64,000 nt of DNA from positions 1-64,000 of the forward strand of contig CAIJVD010000006.1 in assembly GCA_903824045.1 (NCBI GenBank), given 5' to 3'. A program made the translations under genes and the position numbers. Source of the stretch: an uncultured Chlorobiaceae bacterium (lineage in GTDB: Bacteria > Bacteroidota > Chlorobiia > Chlorobiales > Chlorobiaceae). Below, in pieces: positions 17,998 through 27,888 of this stretch; within the stretch, counting starts at the first letter, position 1; each line of letters opens with the position of its first letter. The notes below the pieces were generated by a model. The model worked only from the letters and a program-made list of their open reading frames with translations, searched no databases and had not been told where the DNA came from.

Positions 17998-20265
17998 ATG
18001 CACAGTTTAATTCAGTTATCAATAGTCGTACTGCTGCTGCCGCTGCTCTCATTTGTCATTCTGATATTCTTCAACCGCAGGCTGCCTCGTCGGGGCGATT
18101 TTGTGGGTGTGGGAATCCTCGGAACAGCGTTTGCCATTTCGGCCTATATTTTCTGGACGGTCATTGTGCAGACCTATGACCCTGCATTCCGCGTCGCATG
18201 GAACTTTACCTGGATCGACCTTGGCAATGTTCCCGGAGTTGGCCCCCTGCAGATCAAGATGGGCGTGGTGATTGACAATCTGACGGCGATCATGCTTGCC
18301 ATGGTCAACCTGATCAGCCTGCTTGTTCATCTCTACTCGACCGGCTACATGGCTGGCGACAAGAACTACGGGCGCTATTTTGCCTATCTCGGCATCTTCA
18401 CCTTCTCGATGCTCGGCATCGTTCTTTCAGACAACCTCTTCTCGATCTATATTTTCTGGGAGCTTGTCGGACTCTCCTCTTACCTGCTTATCGGCTTCTT
18501 CTTTGAAAAGGACAGTGCCGCCAATGCCCAGAAAAAGGCTTTTCTGGCCAACCGTGTCGGTGATATCGGCATGTGGCTTGGTATCCTGATTCTCTACTCC
18601 CAGTTCCACACCTTCGGCTTCAGCGAGATTTACGCAAACCTCGCAGCAGGGAAGTTCACCCTTTCCAACGCATGGCTGACCGCATCCGGCATCCTGCTCT
18701 TTATGGGCTGCGTCGGCAAGTCAGCCCAGTTTCCTCTGCACATCTGGCTGCCTGACGCCATGGAGGGCCCGACACCGGTTTCGGCCCTTATCCATGCGGC
18801 CACCATGGTTGCAGCAGGCGTCTACTTTGTCGCAAGGATCTTTGTTCTCCTGACGCCTGACGCGTTGCATGTTATCGCCTTTGTCGGTGCCTTCACAGCC
18901 TTCATGGCCGCAACCATTGCCATTACGCAGAACGATATCAAACGGGTGCTTGCCTACTCGACTGTCTCCCAGCTTGGCTACATGGTGCTCGGCCTCGGTG
19001 TCGGAGCCTACTCTGCTGCGCTCTTCCACCTCGTTACGCACGCTTTCTTCAAGGCCTGTCTCTTCCTCGGTTCTGGCGCCATCATTCACGCCATGCACCA
19101 CGAGCAGGACATGCGCTGGATGGGCGGTCTGCGAAAGCATATGCCATGGACATTCGCAACCTTCACCCTTGCAACGCTTGCCCTTGCCGGTCTGCCTCTC
19201 ACCAGCGGCTTTATGAGCAAAGACGCCATTCTTGCCGGTGCGCTTGGCTTCGCTACGGTTGAAGGCGGCGGCATCTACTACCTTATTCCGGTTCTCGGTT
19301 TCTTCTCGGCCATGCTTACCGCCTTCTACATGGGCCGCCAGATCTGGCTTGTCTTCTTCGGCGAGAGCCGCACCCACCTCAAGCCGGCCGATGATCATCA
19401 CGCTGATCATCATGCCCATGATAGCCACGCCGCGCATGGCGACGAGCATCATGAAGAGCATGGCGTTCATGAGGTCTCCTGGAACATGAGAGCACCGCTT
19501 GTCATCCTTGCAACACTTTCCGTATTCTTTGTCTACTCTCCCGATCCGCTTGACGGAGCCAAGGGCTGGTTCATGCACATGATTCAGACCCCTGCAACCG
19601 TTGTCGGCAGCGCAAGCCTCGAAAAACCTGCGGCGCTTGCAACCGCCCAGCAGCCTCTGCTTGCCGAAGCCGCTGTAGTTGGTGCCGGTCATGCTGAAAA
19701 GGATGTTCCTGAATCAGCCGCAGCTGAAAAAGGCGAGGAGAAGGGGGGACACACCTTCGCTGACCCCCGTCAGGCAGAAATCGCCCATGCAACACACGGC
19801 GCTCACTATACTGCCATCTACATTTCGAGTATCATGGTTGTGCTCGGTATCAGCATGGCACTGATCGTCTTTGTCTTCAAAATCATCGATCCCGATAAAA
19901 CCGCCGAAGCCATCAGGCCGCTCTACCTCTTCTCGCTCAACAAATGGTACTGGGACGAGATCTATGATGCGACCTTCATCAGGGGTTCTGTTATCCTCTC
20001 CAAAGTGCTTTCGTGGTTCGATACCAATATTGTCGACGGTCTTGTCAACGGAGTTGCCGTCACTGTCAGGAAATTCGCCTTTGCCAATGCAGGATTCGAC
20101 AAGTATGTGGTCGATGGCATGGTGAACTTTACAGCCTTCTCGGTCAACACGACGGGTGCTGTTCTCAGAAAACTGCAGACCGGAAAGGTTCAGACCTATG
20201 TCGTCATGCTTATTATCGCGGTCTTCGGTTATTTTGTCTACTACGTTACAAAACTGGTCTACTGA
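17998..20265 (+). CDS. nuoL: NADH-quinone oxidoreductase subunit L (with His-rich insertion)
   Basis: A 755-residue antiporter-like proton channel at the distal end of the membrane arm. The VGLSSYLLIGF, MEGPTPVSALIHAATMVAAGVY and FKACLFLGSGAIIHA segments are conserved, as are the lysines and histidines of the channel. The long amphipathic helix and terminal TM are present. It is longer than typical (about 610-660) because of an insertion: residues about 463-492 hold eleven histidines with acidic residues, and about 535-600 is an Ala/Glu-rich stretch. Both should lie in a loop before the lateral helix. The insert could bind metal or protons; its role is unknown. Confidence 0.95.
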   Translation: MHSLIQLSIVVLLLPLLSFVILIFFNRRLPRRGDFVGVGILGTAFAISAYIFWTVIVQTYDPAFRVAWNFTWIDLGNVPGVGPLQIKMGVVIDNLTAIMLAMVNLISLLVHLYSTGYMAGDKNYGRYFAYLGIFTFSMLGIVLSDNLFSIYIFWELVGLSSYLLIGFFFEKDSAANAQKKAFLANRVGDIGMWLGILILYSQFHTFGFSEIYANLAAGKFTLSNAWLTASGILLFMGCVGKSAQFPLHIWLPDAMEGPTPVSALIHAATMVAAGVYFVARIFVLLTPDALHVIAFVGAFTAFMAATIAITQNDIKRVLAYSTVSQLGYMVLGLGVGAYSAALFHLVTHAFFKACLFLGSGAIIHAMHHEQDMRWMGGLRKHMPWTFATFTLATLALAGLPLTSGFMSKDAILAGALGFATVEGGGIYYLIPVLGFFSAMLTAFYMGRQIWLVFFGESRTHLKPADDHHADHHAHDSHAAHGDEHHEEHGVHEVSWNMRAPLVILATLSVFFVYSPDPLDGAKGWFMHMIQTPATVVGSASLEKPAALATAQQPLLAEAAVVGAGHAEKDVPESAAAEKGEEKGGHTFADPRQAEIAHATHGAHYTAIYISSIMVVLGISMALIVFVFKIIDPDKTAEAIRPLYLFSLNKWYWDEIYDATFIRGSVILSKVLSWFDTNIVDGLVNGVAVTVRKFAFANAGFDKYVVDGMVNFTAFSVNTTGAVLRKLQTGKVQTYVVMLIIAVFGYFVYYVTKLVY

Positions 20266-20315
20266 CAGGGCTTAAAGGGATTTATTTTTAATCTGAAAAC
20301 TTACAGACACGGAAC

Positions 20316-21953
20316 ATGCTGAGTTTAATTGTTTTTCTGCCAATCATTGCCGGTCTGATTATTCTTGCCGTGCCTTCATCGCAAAAGCAGATAATCAGAA
20401 TAGTTTCATTGCTTGCGGCAATTGCCCAGGGAGTGCTTGCGGTTCTGCTCTGGCGCACCTACGACCCTTCAATGGCCGGAATTACGGCTGCTGCCGGGGG
20501 TAACCCGGTCGGCTCATTCCAGTTTGTCGAGAAGCTGCCGTGGATCAGTCTGAACCTCGGAGGGCTCGGATTGTTCAACATCGAGTACTTCCTCGGTGTC
20601 GACGGCATATCGATTACGATGGTGATTCTCACCGCGCTGATCTCTGCCATCGGTGTGCTTTCGAGCTGGACCATCCAGAAGCAGGTTAAAGGGTACTTCA
20701 TCCTTTACAACCTCCTTGCAACGGCAATGATGGGCTGCTTTGTCGCACTCGATTTCTTCCTCTTCTACGTCTTCTGGGAGCTCATGCTTCTTCCGATGTA
20801 CTTCCTTATCGGCATCTGGGGCGGACCAAACCGCGAATATGCGGCAATCAAGTTCTTCCTCTACACGCTCTTTGGTTCGGTATTCATGCTTCTTGTCATG
20901 ATTGGCCTCTACTTCAGCGTGCTCGATCCGATGACAGGCAACCACACATTCAGCCTTGTAGCCATGGCTGACCAGCACAACTTTATCAAGGACGCGATTC
21001 TCGGACCGAACAATGTCATGTGGCGCTATATCGCCTTCAGTGTTCTCTTTGTCGGCTTTGCCATCAAGGTTCCGATGTTCCCTTTCCATACCTGGCTGCC
21101 GGATGCTCACGTTGAAGCGCCAACCCCTATTTCGGTCATTCTTGCCGGCGTTCTTCTGAAGCTCGGCACCTACGGGATGCTTCGTATCAACTTCCCGCTC
21201 TTCCCTGAGGTCTTCCATGCAGGGATGTTTGTGATCGGCGTCTTCGGCGCGATCAATATCATCTACGGTGCATTCTGCGCTCTTGCACAGCAGGATCTCA
21301 AGAAGATGGTTGCCTACTCATCTATCAGCCACATGGGTTATGTGCTGCTCGGTCTTGCTGCCGGAAACAGCGAGGGGATGCTCGGCGCACTCTACCAGAT
21401 GTTCAACCACGGCACCATCACCGCCATGCTCTTCCTTTTGGTCGGTGTTATCTACGACCGTGCCCACACCCGCCAGATCGACAAGTTCGGCGGCCTCTCA
21501 TCCTATATGCCACGCTATGCAGCGGTTGTTACCATTGCATGGTTCGCTTCGCTCGGTCTGCCTGGCCTCTCGGGCTTTATCTCTGAAGCATTCGTCTTTG
21601 TCGGTGCTTTCAGCTCTGTGACAACCCGTTACATCGCCATGGTCTCTGTTCTTGGTATCGTCTTTGGTGCAGCATACCTTCTCTGGTCGCTGCAGAGGAT
21701 GTTCCTTGGAAAGAGGAAGGCTGATGCCGCCTACGACCTTGAGGTCGGCGCAGACGGTCACGAACACATCCATTTCCACGACTGGAAAGGAAAGCTCGAT
21801 CTTGACAGCCGTGAGCTTGTCATGCTTGTGCCTCTGGCAGTCATCACCATCTTCCTTGGTATCTACCCGATGCCGATTATGGGCATGCTGACGACGAGCA
21901 TTAATAAACTTGTTCAGGTGTTGACGCCGGTCGTACTGACCTCTATGAATTAA
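20316..21953 (+). CDS. nuoM: NADH-quinone oxidoreductase subunit M
   Basis: A 545-residue proton-translocating subunit with the LGVDGISITMVILTALISA start, WELMLLPMYFLIGIWGGPNR, the HTWLPDAHVEAPTPISVILA motif and KKMVAYSSISHMGYVLLG. It is somewhat longer than E. coli NuoM because of a polar segment near 465-500 (GADGHEHIHFHDW), which is again histidine-bearing. It lies 50 bp after nuoL. Confidence 0.97.
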   Translation: MLSLIVFLPIIAGLIILAVPSSQKQIIRIVSLLAAIAQGVLAVLLWRTYDPSMAGITAAAGGNPVGSFQFVEKLPWISLNLGGLGLFNIEYFLGVDGISITMVILTALISAIGVLSSWTIQKQVKGYFILYNLLATAMMGCFVALDFFLFYVFWELMLLPMYFLIGIWGGPNREYAAIKFFLYTLFGSVFMLLVMIGLYFSVLDPMTGNHTFSLVAMADQHNFIKDAILGPNNVMWRYIAFSVLFVGFAIKVPMFPFHTWLPDAHVEAPTPISVILAGVLLKLGTYGMLRINFPLFPEVFHAGMFVIGVFGAINIIYGAFCALAQQDLKKMVAYSSISHMGYVLLGLAAGNSEGMLGALYQMFNHGTITAMLFLLVGVIYDRAHTRQIDKFGGLSSYMPRYAAVVTIAWFASLGLPGLSGFISEAFVFVGAFSSVTTRYIAMVSVLGIVFGAAYLLWSLQRMFLGKRKADAAYDLEVGADGHEHIHFHDWKGKLDLDSRELVMLVPLAVITIFLGIYPMPIMGMLTTSINKLVQVLTPVVLTSMN

Positions 21954-21993
21954 CCCCGATTGAACTGAGGTAATAGAATAAACGAAGAGAATT

Positions 21994-23526
21994 ATGTTCG
22001 AGCTGCCATCAGGTGCTGAAATTCAAAGTATCATTGCAAGTCTGAAAGGAAACGTTGGATTCTTTCTGCCTGAAATCTATCTCTCTGTGCTTTTCATGGT
22101 CCTGATCCTCATCGATCTGGTCGTCAAAGGCAGGAAAAACAATCTGCTCTCCATTGCAACCCTTCTGGGTCTTGCGGGCAGCATCTTTTTTATCCACCAG
22201 CAGCACGCGCTGCCTGCGGGGGAGCTCTTTTTCGGGATGTATGTTCTTGACCCCTATGCTCTTTTCTTCAAGTACTTCTCTGTCGTCGGGGGTATGCTTG
22301 CTGTCATTATTACAATGGCCGACCGGCAGTTTGATCGTGAAGTCAAAAGCATCGGCGAGTACTATGCCCTGATTGTCTCAATGGTGATCGGCATGATCAT
22401 GATGGCCTCTTCGGCTGACCTGCTCATGATCTTCCTCTCCATGGAGCTGGTGAGTCTTACCGCCTACATTCTGACTGGCTATTTCAAACGCAACGCCCGT
22501 TCTTCTGAAGCTGCGCTGAAATATCTTGTCTACGGCGCCGTTTCATCAGGCCTCATGATTTACGGCTTCTCGCTTATTTACGGCCTGACTGCGCAGACCA
22601 ATCTCATCAAAATCAGCACAGAGCTTGCCGCACACGGTTATGATCCGCTTGTCGCTATGCTTGCAACACTTCTTATCCTTGCCGGCTTCGGCTACAAGAT
22701 CGGTGCAGTTCCTTTCCATTTCTGGAGCCCTGATGTTTACGAGGGCGCTCCAACACCGATCACTGCATACCTCTCTGTTGCCTCAAAAGCCGCCGGTTTC
22801 GCGCTCTTGACCCGGTTCTTCCTTATCTCTGTGCCTCACGGCCAGCCGAAGATTGAGGATATTCTAGGTATCGACTGGACGCTCTTGCTCACTGTTCTCT
22901 CCATCGCATCCATGATCTACGGAAACGTGGTGGCTATCTGGCAGAAGAATGTCAAAAGGCTGCTTGCCTACTCCTCGATCGCCCATGCAGGGTACCTTCT
23001 GCTTGGCATCATTGTGCGCGATCAGCTCGGCACACAGGCAACGCTTTTTTATCTGCTCTCCTACTTCCTGATGAACTTCGGCGCATTCTATGTCGTCATC
23101 CTCATCGCCAACAAGACCGGCAGCGAGAACCTTGATGACTACCGTGGACTTGGCAAAAGGATGCCGCTTGCTGGTGCCGCCTTGACCGTTTTCCTGATCT
23201 CTCTGGTCGGTCTTCCTCCGACGGTCGGCTTTATCGGCAAACTGATGATTTTCTCATCCCTGCTTGCCAAAGGCTCGCTCTACCTCGGCCTTGCGCTTGT
23301 CGGTATTCTTACCAGCGTTATTTCGCTCTACTACTACATGCTTATCCCTCTCAACATGTACCTTCGCGATGCCCAGCATCCGGCAGAGAAGGATTTCAAT
23401 CCCGGCATGATTGCACAGGTTCTTATGGCGGTGTTGATGTTTCTGACACTCTACTTCGGACTTTTCTTTACGCCGCTCTCCGATTTTGCCAGATACTCAT
23501 CAGCACTCTTTGGCCTTACATGGTAA
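21994..23526 (+). CDS. nuoN: NADH-quinone oxidoreductase subunit N
   Basis: A 510-residue last gene of the complex I operon, the third antiporter-like channel. Marker segments are SMELVSLTAYILTGYF, the FHFWSPDVYEGAPTPITAYL motif and KRLLAYSSIAHAGYLLLG. A strong terminator lies 23 bp after the stop, so transcription of the 11-gene unit ends here with no nuoEFG. Confidence 0.97.
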   Translation: MFELPSGAEIQSIIASLKGNVGFFLPEIYLSVLFMVLILIDLVVKGRKNNLLSIATLLGLAGSIFFIHQQHALPAGELFFGMYVLDPYALFFKYFSVVGGMLAVIITMADRQFDREVKSIGEYYALIVSMVIGMIMMASSADLLMIFLSMELVSLTAYILTGYFKRNARSSEAALKYLVYGAVSSGLMIYGFSLIYGLTAQTNLIKISTELAAHGYDPLVAMLATLLILAGFGYKIGAVPFHFWSPDVYEGAPTPITAYLSVASKAAGFALLTRFFLISVPHGQPKIEDILGIDWTLLLTVLSIASMIYGNVVAIWQKNVKRLLAYSSIAHAGYLLLGIIVRDQLGTQATLFYLLSYFLMNFGAFYVVILIANKTGSENLDDYRGLGKRMPLAGAALTVFLISLVGLPPTVGFIGKLMIFSSLLAKGSLYLGLALVGILTSVISLYYYMLIPLNMYLRDAQHPAEKDFNPGMIAQVLMAVLMFLTLYFGLFFTPLSDFARYSSALFGLTW

Positions 23527-23548
23527 CTGTGTCCGCCATACTGCTTTC

Positions 23549-23586
23549 AAACCCCGCTTTTCCTTATGGAGAACCGGGGTTTTTTT
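23549..23586 (+). terminator. Rho-independent terminator of the complex I operon
   Basis: An 8-bp stem (aaaccccg / cggggttt) with an 18-nt loop is followed by a T run. It separates nuoN from the hydrogenase operon. Confidence 0.85.
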
Positions 23587-23677
23587 ATGGTATTTCTAAA
23601 AGCAAATGTTAGTTTTGAAGAGGGTCTCCATAGCGCAACAAGCTCTCTCTGTGGATAACCATCTTCTTTCCTGTTTC

Positions 23678-23706
23678 TTGTACAGTTTGACCACTTTCCT
23701 GATAAT
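23678..23706 (+). promoter_or_regulatory. Candidate sigma-70-type promoter of hupSLC
   Basis: TTGTAC (23678-23683), a 17-bp spacer and GATAAT (23701-23706) lie 26 bp before the hupS start. A consensus-like ribosome site (ggaggt, 23722-23727) sits between them. The spacing is ideal and both boxes are near consensus. Confidence 0.5.
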
Positions 23707-23732
23707 CTGATTCTTTCAAAACGGAGGTAGTA

Positions 23733-24818
23733 ATGCAAAGCAACCAGACCTTTGCCGATGTCTTCAAGGCCAGAGGAGTGAGCCGGAGGGACTTCCTCAA
23801 GTTCTGCTCTCTCACCTCGGTCTATCTCGGCCTCTCTCCATCAATGGTTCCAAGTATCGTTGAAGCCATGGACAAGAAACCGAGAACTCCGGTTATCTGG
23901 ATTCACGGCCTTGAGTGTACCTGCTGTTCCGAATCTTTCATTCGCTCCTCCCATCCTACGATCGAAAACCTCCTCTTCAACATGATCTCCCTTGACTACG
24001 ATGACGTGCTCAGCGCTGCTGCCGGCCATCAGCTCGAGGATGTGCGCAAGAAGATCATGAAGGAGTACAAGGGCAAATACATTCTTGCTGTCGAGGGGAA
24101 CGCCTCAACAAAGGACGACGGGGTCTACTGCATGGTTGGCGGTGACTCCTTCCTCAATATTCTCAAGGAGACCGCTGCTGACGCAGCTGCGGTTGTTGCC
24201 TGGGGTGCCTGCGCTTCATTCGGTTGCGTGCAGAACGCTGAGCCGAATCCTACCGGTGCCGCCCCGATTCACGAGATCATCAAGGACAAGCCGATCATCA
24301 ATGTTCCAGGCTGCCCTCCGATTTCCGAGGTCATGACCGGTGTCATCACCCATTTTCATACCTTTGGAACCCTTCCCGAGCTTGACCGGTTCGGTCGCCC
24401 GAAGGCGTTCTACAATACGAGGATTCACGACAAGTGCTACCGCCGGGCGTTCTTCGACGCAGGCATGTTTGTCAGAAGCTTTGATGACGAAGCTACTCGC
24501 AAGGGCTGGTGCCTTTACAAGATGGGCTGCAAGGGGCCGACCACCTATAACTCCTGCTCCAAGATCCAGTGGAACGGAGGCACAAGCTTCCCGATCGGTT
24601 CCGGCCATCCTTGTATCGGCTGTTCCGAGCCGAACTTCTGGGACAGAGGGCCGTTCTACAAGAGGCTTGCTGAAGTGCCGTTCCTCGGCAGCGACAGCAA
24701 TGCGGACAAGATCGGCATGGTGGCCGTTGGTGCTGCCGCAGCCGGCGCCGCAGCTCATGCCGCGGTAACCGCCGCCAAAAAGGTAAAACCAGGCAGTGAA
24801 AATAACGACAAAGCTTAA
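23733..24818 (+). CDS. hupS: Uptake [NiFe]-hydrogenase small subunit (precursor)
   Basis: The 361-residue group 1 hydrogenase small subunit carries the electron-relay Fe-S clusters. A twin-arginine signal SRRDFLKF at 17-24 exports the folded heterodimer. After it come the ECTCCSES proximal-cluster cysteines, [17 protein letters not shown] and the distal CxxC ligands ([33 protein letters not shown]). The C-terminal Ala-rich hydrophobic stretch (about 328-345) may anchor it to the membrane. It has a near-perfect ribosome binding site. First gene of hupSLC. Confidence 0.96.
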   Translation: MQSNQTFADVFKARGVSRRDFLKFCSLTSVYLGLSPSMVPSIVEAMDKKPRTPVIWIHGLECTCCSESFIRSSHPTIENLLFNMISLDYDDVLSAAAGHQLEDVRKKIMKEYKGKYILAVEGNASTKDDGVYCMVGGDSFLNILKETAADAAAVVAWGACASFGCVQNAEPNPTGAAPIHEIIKDKPIINVPGCPPISEVMTGVITHFHTFGTLPELDRFGRPKAFYNTRIHDKCYRRAFFDAGMFVRSFDDEATRKGWCLYKMGCKGPTTYNSCSKIQWNGGTSFPIGSGHPCIGCSEPNFWDRGPFYKRLAEVPFLGSDSNADKIGMVAVGAAAAGAAAHAAVTAAKKVKPGSENNDKA

Positions 24819-24831
24819 TCAGGAGTAGCTC

Positions 24832-26550
24832 ATGGCCAAAAGAATAGTTGTTGATCCGATTCCCCGCATTGAGGGGCATCTGAGAATAGAGGCAAAGCTG
24901 AACGACAGCAATGTGATTGAGGACGCTTACAGCAGCGGCACGATGTGGCGCGGTATTGAGGTGATTCTCCGCGGTCGTGACCCACGTGACGCATGGGCAT
25001 TCACCGAGCGCATCTGCGGCGTCTGCACGACGGTGCACGCTCTTGCCTCCGTTCGCTGTGTTGAGGATGCTCTCGGCATTGAAATTCCCACCAATGCCCG
25101 CATTATCCGTAACCTTATGAACGCCACGCAGGTCACCCAGGACCATCTGGTGCACTTCTACCATCTTCATGCTCTCGACTGGGTCGATGTGGTCAGCGCC
25201 CTGAAGGCCGACCCCAAGCAGGCATCAGCAATCGCGCAGAGCATCTCCCCCTGGCCGAAATCATCGGTTGGCTACTTCAAGGATCTGCAGCAGCGTCTTG
25301 TCGGCTTCGTCGAAAGCGGACAGCTCGGCATCTTTGCCAACGGTTACTGGGGTCATCCCGGTTACAAGCTCCCGGCTGAGGTCAACCTCATCGCGGTTGC
25401 CCACTACCTCGAAGCGCTCGATTTCCAGAAGGAGATTGTCAAGATCCACACCATCTTCGGTGGCAAGAATCCCCATCCGAACTACCTCGTTGGCGGCATG
25501 GCCTGTGCCATCGATCCCAACAGTGATACGGCGATCAACATCGAACGCCTCTCGATGATCAAGAAGATCATTGATGATACCAACACCTTTATCGATCAGG
25601 TCTATATCCCTGACCTTATTGCCATTGCAGGATACTACAAGGGTTGGCTGCACGGCGGCGGCCTCGGCAACTACATGAGCTACGGTGATTTCCCCGAGAC
25701 CACGCTTGCCGATTTCAAGACGCTCAAGTGGCCGAGAGGAGCCATACTCAACAAGGATCTCAGCAGGGTCATCGACGTTGATCCGAGGGATCCCTCGCAG
25801 GTTACCGAAGAGGTCAGCCACAGCTGGTACACCTACTCGAAGGGAGATGGCAAGGGGCTTCACCCGTGGGAAGGGGAGACCAAGCCCGCCTATACGGGGC
25901 CAAAGCCTCCGTTCCAGCATCTCGACACCGACAAGAAGTACAGCTGGCTCAAGACTCCTCGCTGGAAGAACAATCCGATGGAGGTTGGCCCGCTTGCCCG
26001 TGTGCTTGTCGCATACGCCAAGGGTGATCCCATGATCAAGGATACCGTTGGTCTTGTGCTTTCAAAGCTTCAGGTCGGTCCCGAAGCACTCTTTTCGACC
26101 CTTGGCCGTACCGCGGCCCGCGGCATCGAGTGCAAGCAGACCGCAGGCTTCATGACGCACTACTACGACCAGCTTATCGCCAACATCAAGACCGGTGACC
26201 TGCGCACCTTCAACAGCGACCGCTGGGAGCCCGGCACCTGGCCCAAGGATTGCAAGGGATTCGGCTATACCGAAGCGCCGCGAGGCTCGCTTGGACACTG
26301 GATCCATATCGCCGACGAAAAGATCAAGGAGTACCAGATTGTCGTCCCCTCCACCTGGAATGCATCACCAAGGGATGGCAAGGGCCAGTCAGGGGCATAT
26401 GAGGCAGCACTCAAGGGTACGCCTGTGGTCAATCCGGACCAGCCCCTCGAGATTCTCAGGACAGTGCACTCGTTTGATCCGTGCCTTGCCTGTGCCTCTC
26501 ACCTCTACGACATGAACGGCAACGAGATCACAACGGTCAAAATCGTCTAA
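24832..26550 (+). CDS. hupL: Uptake [NiFe]-hydrogenase large subunit
   Basis: The 572-residue catalytic subunit oxidises H2 at a Ni-Fe(CN)2CO centre. The nickel ligands are in the N-terminal motif RICGVC (60-65) and the C-terminal DPCLACASH (549-557). A 15-residue tail (LYDMNGNE, then TTVKIV) follows the last His; in this family it is removed by a protease such as HupD once Ni is in place. All four cysteines are intact. It lies 13 bp after hupS, whose Tat signal carries it across the membrane. Confidence 0.97.
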   Translation: MAKRIVVDPIPRIEGHLRIEAKLNDSNVIEDAYSSGTMWRGIEVILRGRDPRDAWAFTERICGVCTTVHALASVRCVEDALGIEIPTNARIIRNLMNATQVTQDHLVHFYHLHALDWVDVVSALKADPKQASAIAQSISPWPKSSVGYFKDLQQRLVGFVESGQLGIFANGYWGHPGYKLPAEVNLIAVAHYLEALDFQKEIVKIHTIFGGKNPHPNYLVGGMACAIDPNSDTAINIERLSMIKKIIDDTNTFIDQVYIPDLIAIAGYYKGWLHGGGLGNYMSYGDFPETTLADFKTLKWPRGAILNKDLSRVIDVDPRDPSQVTEEVSHSWYTYSKGDGKGLHPWEGETKPAYTGPKPPFQHLDTDKKYSWLKTPRWKNNPMEVGPLARVLVAYAKGDPMIKDTVGLVLSKLQVGPEALFSTLGRTAARGIECKQTAGFMTHYYDQLIANIKTGDLRTFNSDRWEPGTWPKDCKGFGYTEAPRGSLGHWIHIADEKIKEYQIVVPSTWNASPRDGKGQSGAYEAALKGTPVVNPDQPLEILRTVHSFDPCLACASHLYDMNGNEITTVKIV

Positions 26551-26561
26551 AAGGAGTTGTC

Positions 26562-27245
26562 ATGGGGAGAATAATTGAGGAGATCTATGTATGGAGGCTG
26601 CCTGTCAGACTCTATCACTGGATAAATGCCTTGTGCACAGTGGCGCTTCTTGTCACCGGTCTCTATATTGCAGCACCGCTCTTCAGTCCGCCTCTGGGTG
26701 AGGCTGCGTTGCACAAGGGGATGGCCTGGTGGCGGTACGTTCACTTTGCCGTAGCATTTATCTTTATCGCCAACTTCCTCTTCAGGATGTACTGGGCGCT
26801 ATTTGGTAACGACAAGTATGCCCGCTTTGGCGGATTCAGGCCCTGGTCCCCCTCCTGGTGGGGCAAGCCCTTCCGCGAGCAGATGGAGTCCTATCTCTTT
26901 CTGCGTCAGGACGAGCCGAACTATGTCGGTCATAACCCGGTGGCAGCGCTGGCCCACTTTATTTTTATTTTCTGCGGATCAAGCTTCATGATCCTTTCGG
27001 GGCTGGCGATGTATGGCGAGAATAACCCGAGCGGCTTCAATGGTCATCTTTTCGGCTGGATGATACCCATGTTCGGCGGGAGCTACACCCTGCATTTCGT
27101 GCACCACCTGATGGCATGGATCTTTCCGTTCTACTTCATCATGCACATCTATGCCGTTCTGCGCCATGACGTGGTTGACCGGACAAGCGTTACCTCTTCT
27201 ATCATAACCGGCTTCAAGCACAAGGTCGAGGAAGAGCCGGTTTGA
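26562..27245 (+). CDS. hupC: Ni/Fe-hydrogenase b-type cytochrome subunit
   Basis: The 227-residue membrane dihaem cytochrome b passes hydrogenase electrons to the quinone pool. It starts IEEIYVWRLPVRLYHWINAL with a haem-ligand His in the first helix. Four TM helices follow, with further histidines in VHFAVAFIFI and LHFVHHLMAWIFPFYFIMHIY. The ATG at 26562 is preceded by aaggag; the open frame further upstream lies inside hupL and is rejected. A terminator follows. Confidence 0.95.
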   Translation: MGRIIEEIYVWRLPVRLYHWINALCTVALLVTGLYIAAPLFSPPLGEAALHKGMAWWRYVHFAVAFIFIANFLFRMYWALFGNDKYARFGGFRPWSPSWWGKPFREQMESYLFLRQDEPNYVGHNPVAALAHFIFIFCGSSFMILSGLAMYGENNPSGFNGHLFGWMIPMFGGSYTLHFVHHLMAWIFPFYFIMHIYAVLRHDVVDRTSVTSSIITGFKHKVEEEPV

Positions 27246-27283
27246 GCAGTGGGAGTTTTTTGTTTTATTCCTGACAGACAGAG

Positions 27284-27323
27284 CCCGGTGCAGAGTGAGC
27301 GATCTCTTGCACCGGGTTTTTTT
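27284..27323 (+). terminator. Rho-independent terminator after hupC
   Basis: A 9-bp perfect GC-rich stem (cccggtgca / tgcaccggg) and a 15-nt loop are followed by seven Ts. It lies between hupC and hupD, so hupD may be made by read-through or from its own promoter. Confidence 0.85.
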
Positions 27324-27346
27324 CTGATCATTTAACGTTTATAGCA

Positions 27347-27823
27347 GTGAAGTACAAGCGCATCAATGTTCTCGGCCTCGGCAATATGCTCCATACCGAC
27401 GAGGGGTTCGGTGTTGCCGCCCTCAACAGTTTCAGCGAGTCATCCAATTATCCTGACAGAGTCAACTGTATTGACGGAGGCACCCAGGGAATTTATCTGC
27501 TCGACTACATCGAGTCATGCGACGCCCTTATCGTTTTCGACGCGCTCATTCCTCTTGACTATGAAAGAAAGGTCTACGTCTATCGCAACGAAGAGCTGCC
27601 GGACTTCATCCACCGGAAAATGTCGTCGCACCAGATGGGTTTCAGCGAGCTGATCGGTGTCGCCAAACTGCACGGCAGAGTGCCGCAGGAGCTTGTCATG
27701 ATAGGTGCTCCGCCGCAGGATCTTCAGCTCGGCATTGGCTTAAGCCCGGAACTCGAACAGCTCGTTCCCGAAGCGGTAAAGGCCGCCAAAGCTCTTGTAG
27801 ACGCATGGCTCGTCGCAGAATAA
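27347..27823 (+). CDS. hupD: Hydrogenase maturation protease (HupD/HyaD/HybD family)
   Basis: A 158-residue endopeptidase that clips the C-terminal tail of the hydrogenase large subunit after nickel insertion. Conserved elements are VLGLGNMLHTDEGFGV with an acidic Ni-probing residue near 17, the central acidic VFDALIPLDYE (aspartate near 65), and SSHQMGF with a metal-binding His near 94. It starts at GTG 27347, the only start that gives the family's N-terminus. It lies downstream of hupSLC, so its substrate is almost certainly HupL. No hyp genes are in the window. Confidence 0.93.
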   Translation: MKYKRINVLGLGNMLHTDEGFGVAALNSFSESSNYPDRVNCIDGGTQGIYLLDYIESCDALIVFDALIPLDYERKVYVYRNEELPDFIHRKMSSHQMGFSELIGVAKLHGRVPQELVMIGAPPQDLQLGIGLSPELEQLVPEAVKAAKALVDAWLVAE

Positions 27824-27831
27824 CCCCCGAT

Positions 27832-27873
27832 CTGAGATCCCTCATCCCGACAAAGTCGTGTGAGGGATCTCAG
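27832..27873. terminator. Hairpin between convergent hupD and folE
   Basis: A 12-bp perfect inverted repeat (ctgagatccctc / gagggatctcag) with an 18-nt loop lies between the two facing genes. There is no T run on either side, so it is a possible bidirectional stop or RNA 3' end, not a classic terminator. Confidence 0.5.
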
Positions 27874-27888
27874 CACTCAGCACTCGTC

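Noticed and set aside
18721-19692. Minus-strand frame of 323 codons opposite nuoL
   Set aside because: Charged, Cys/His-scattered sequence with no domain, exactly opposite conserved NuoL transmembrane segments.
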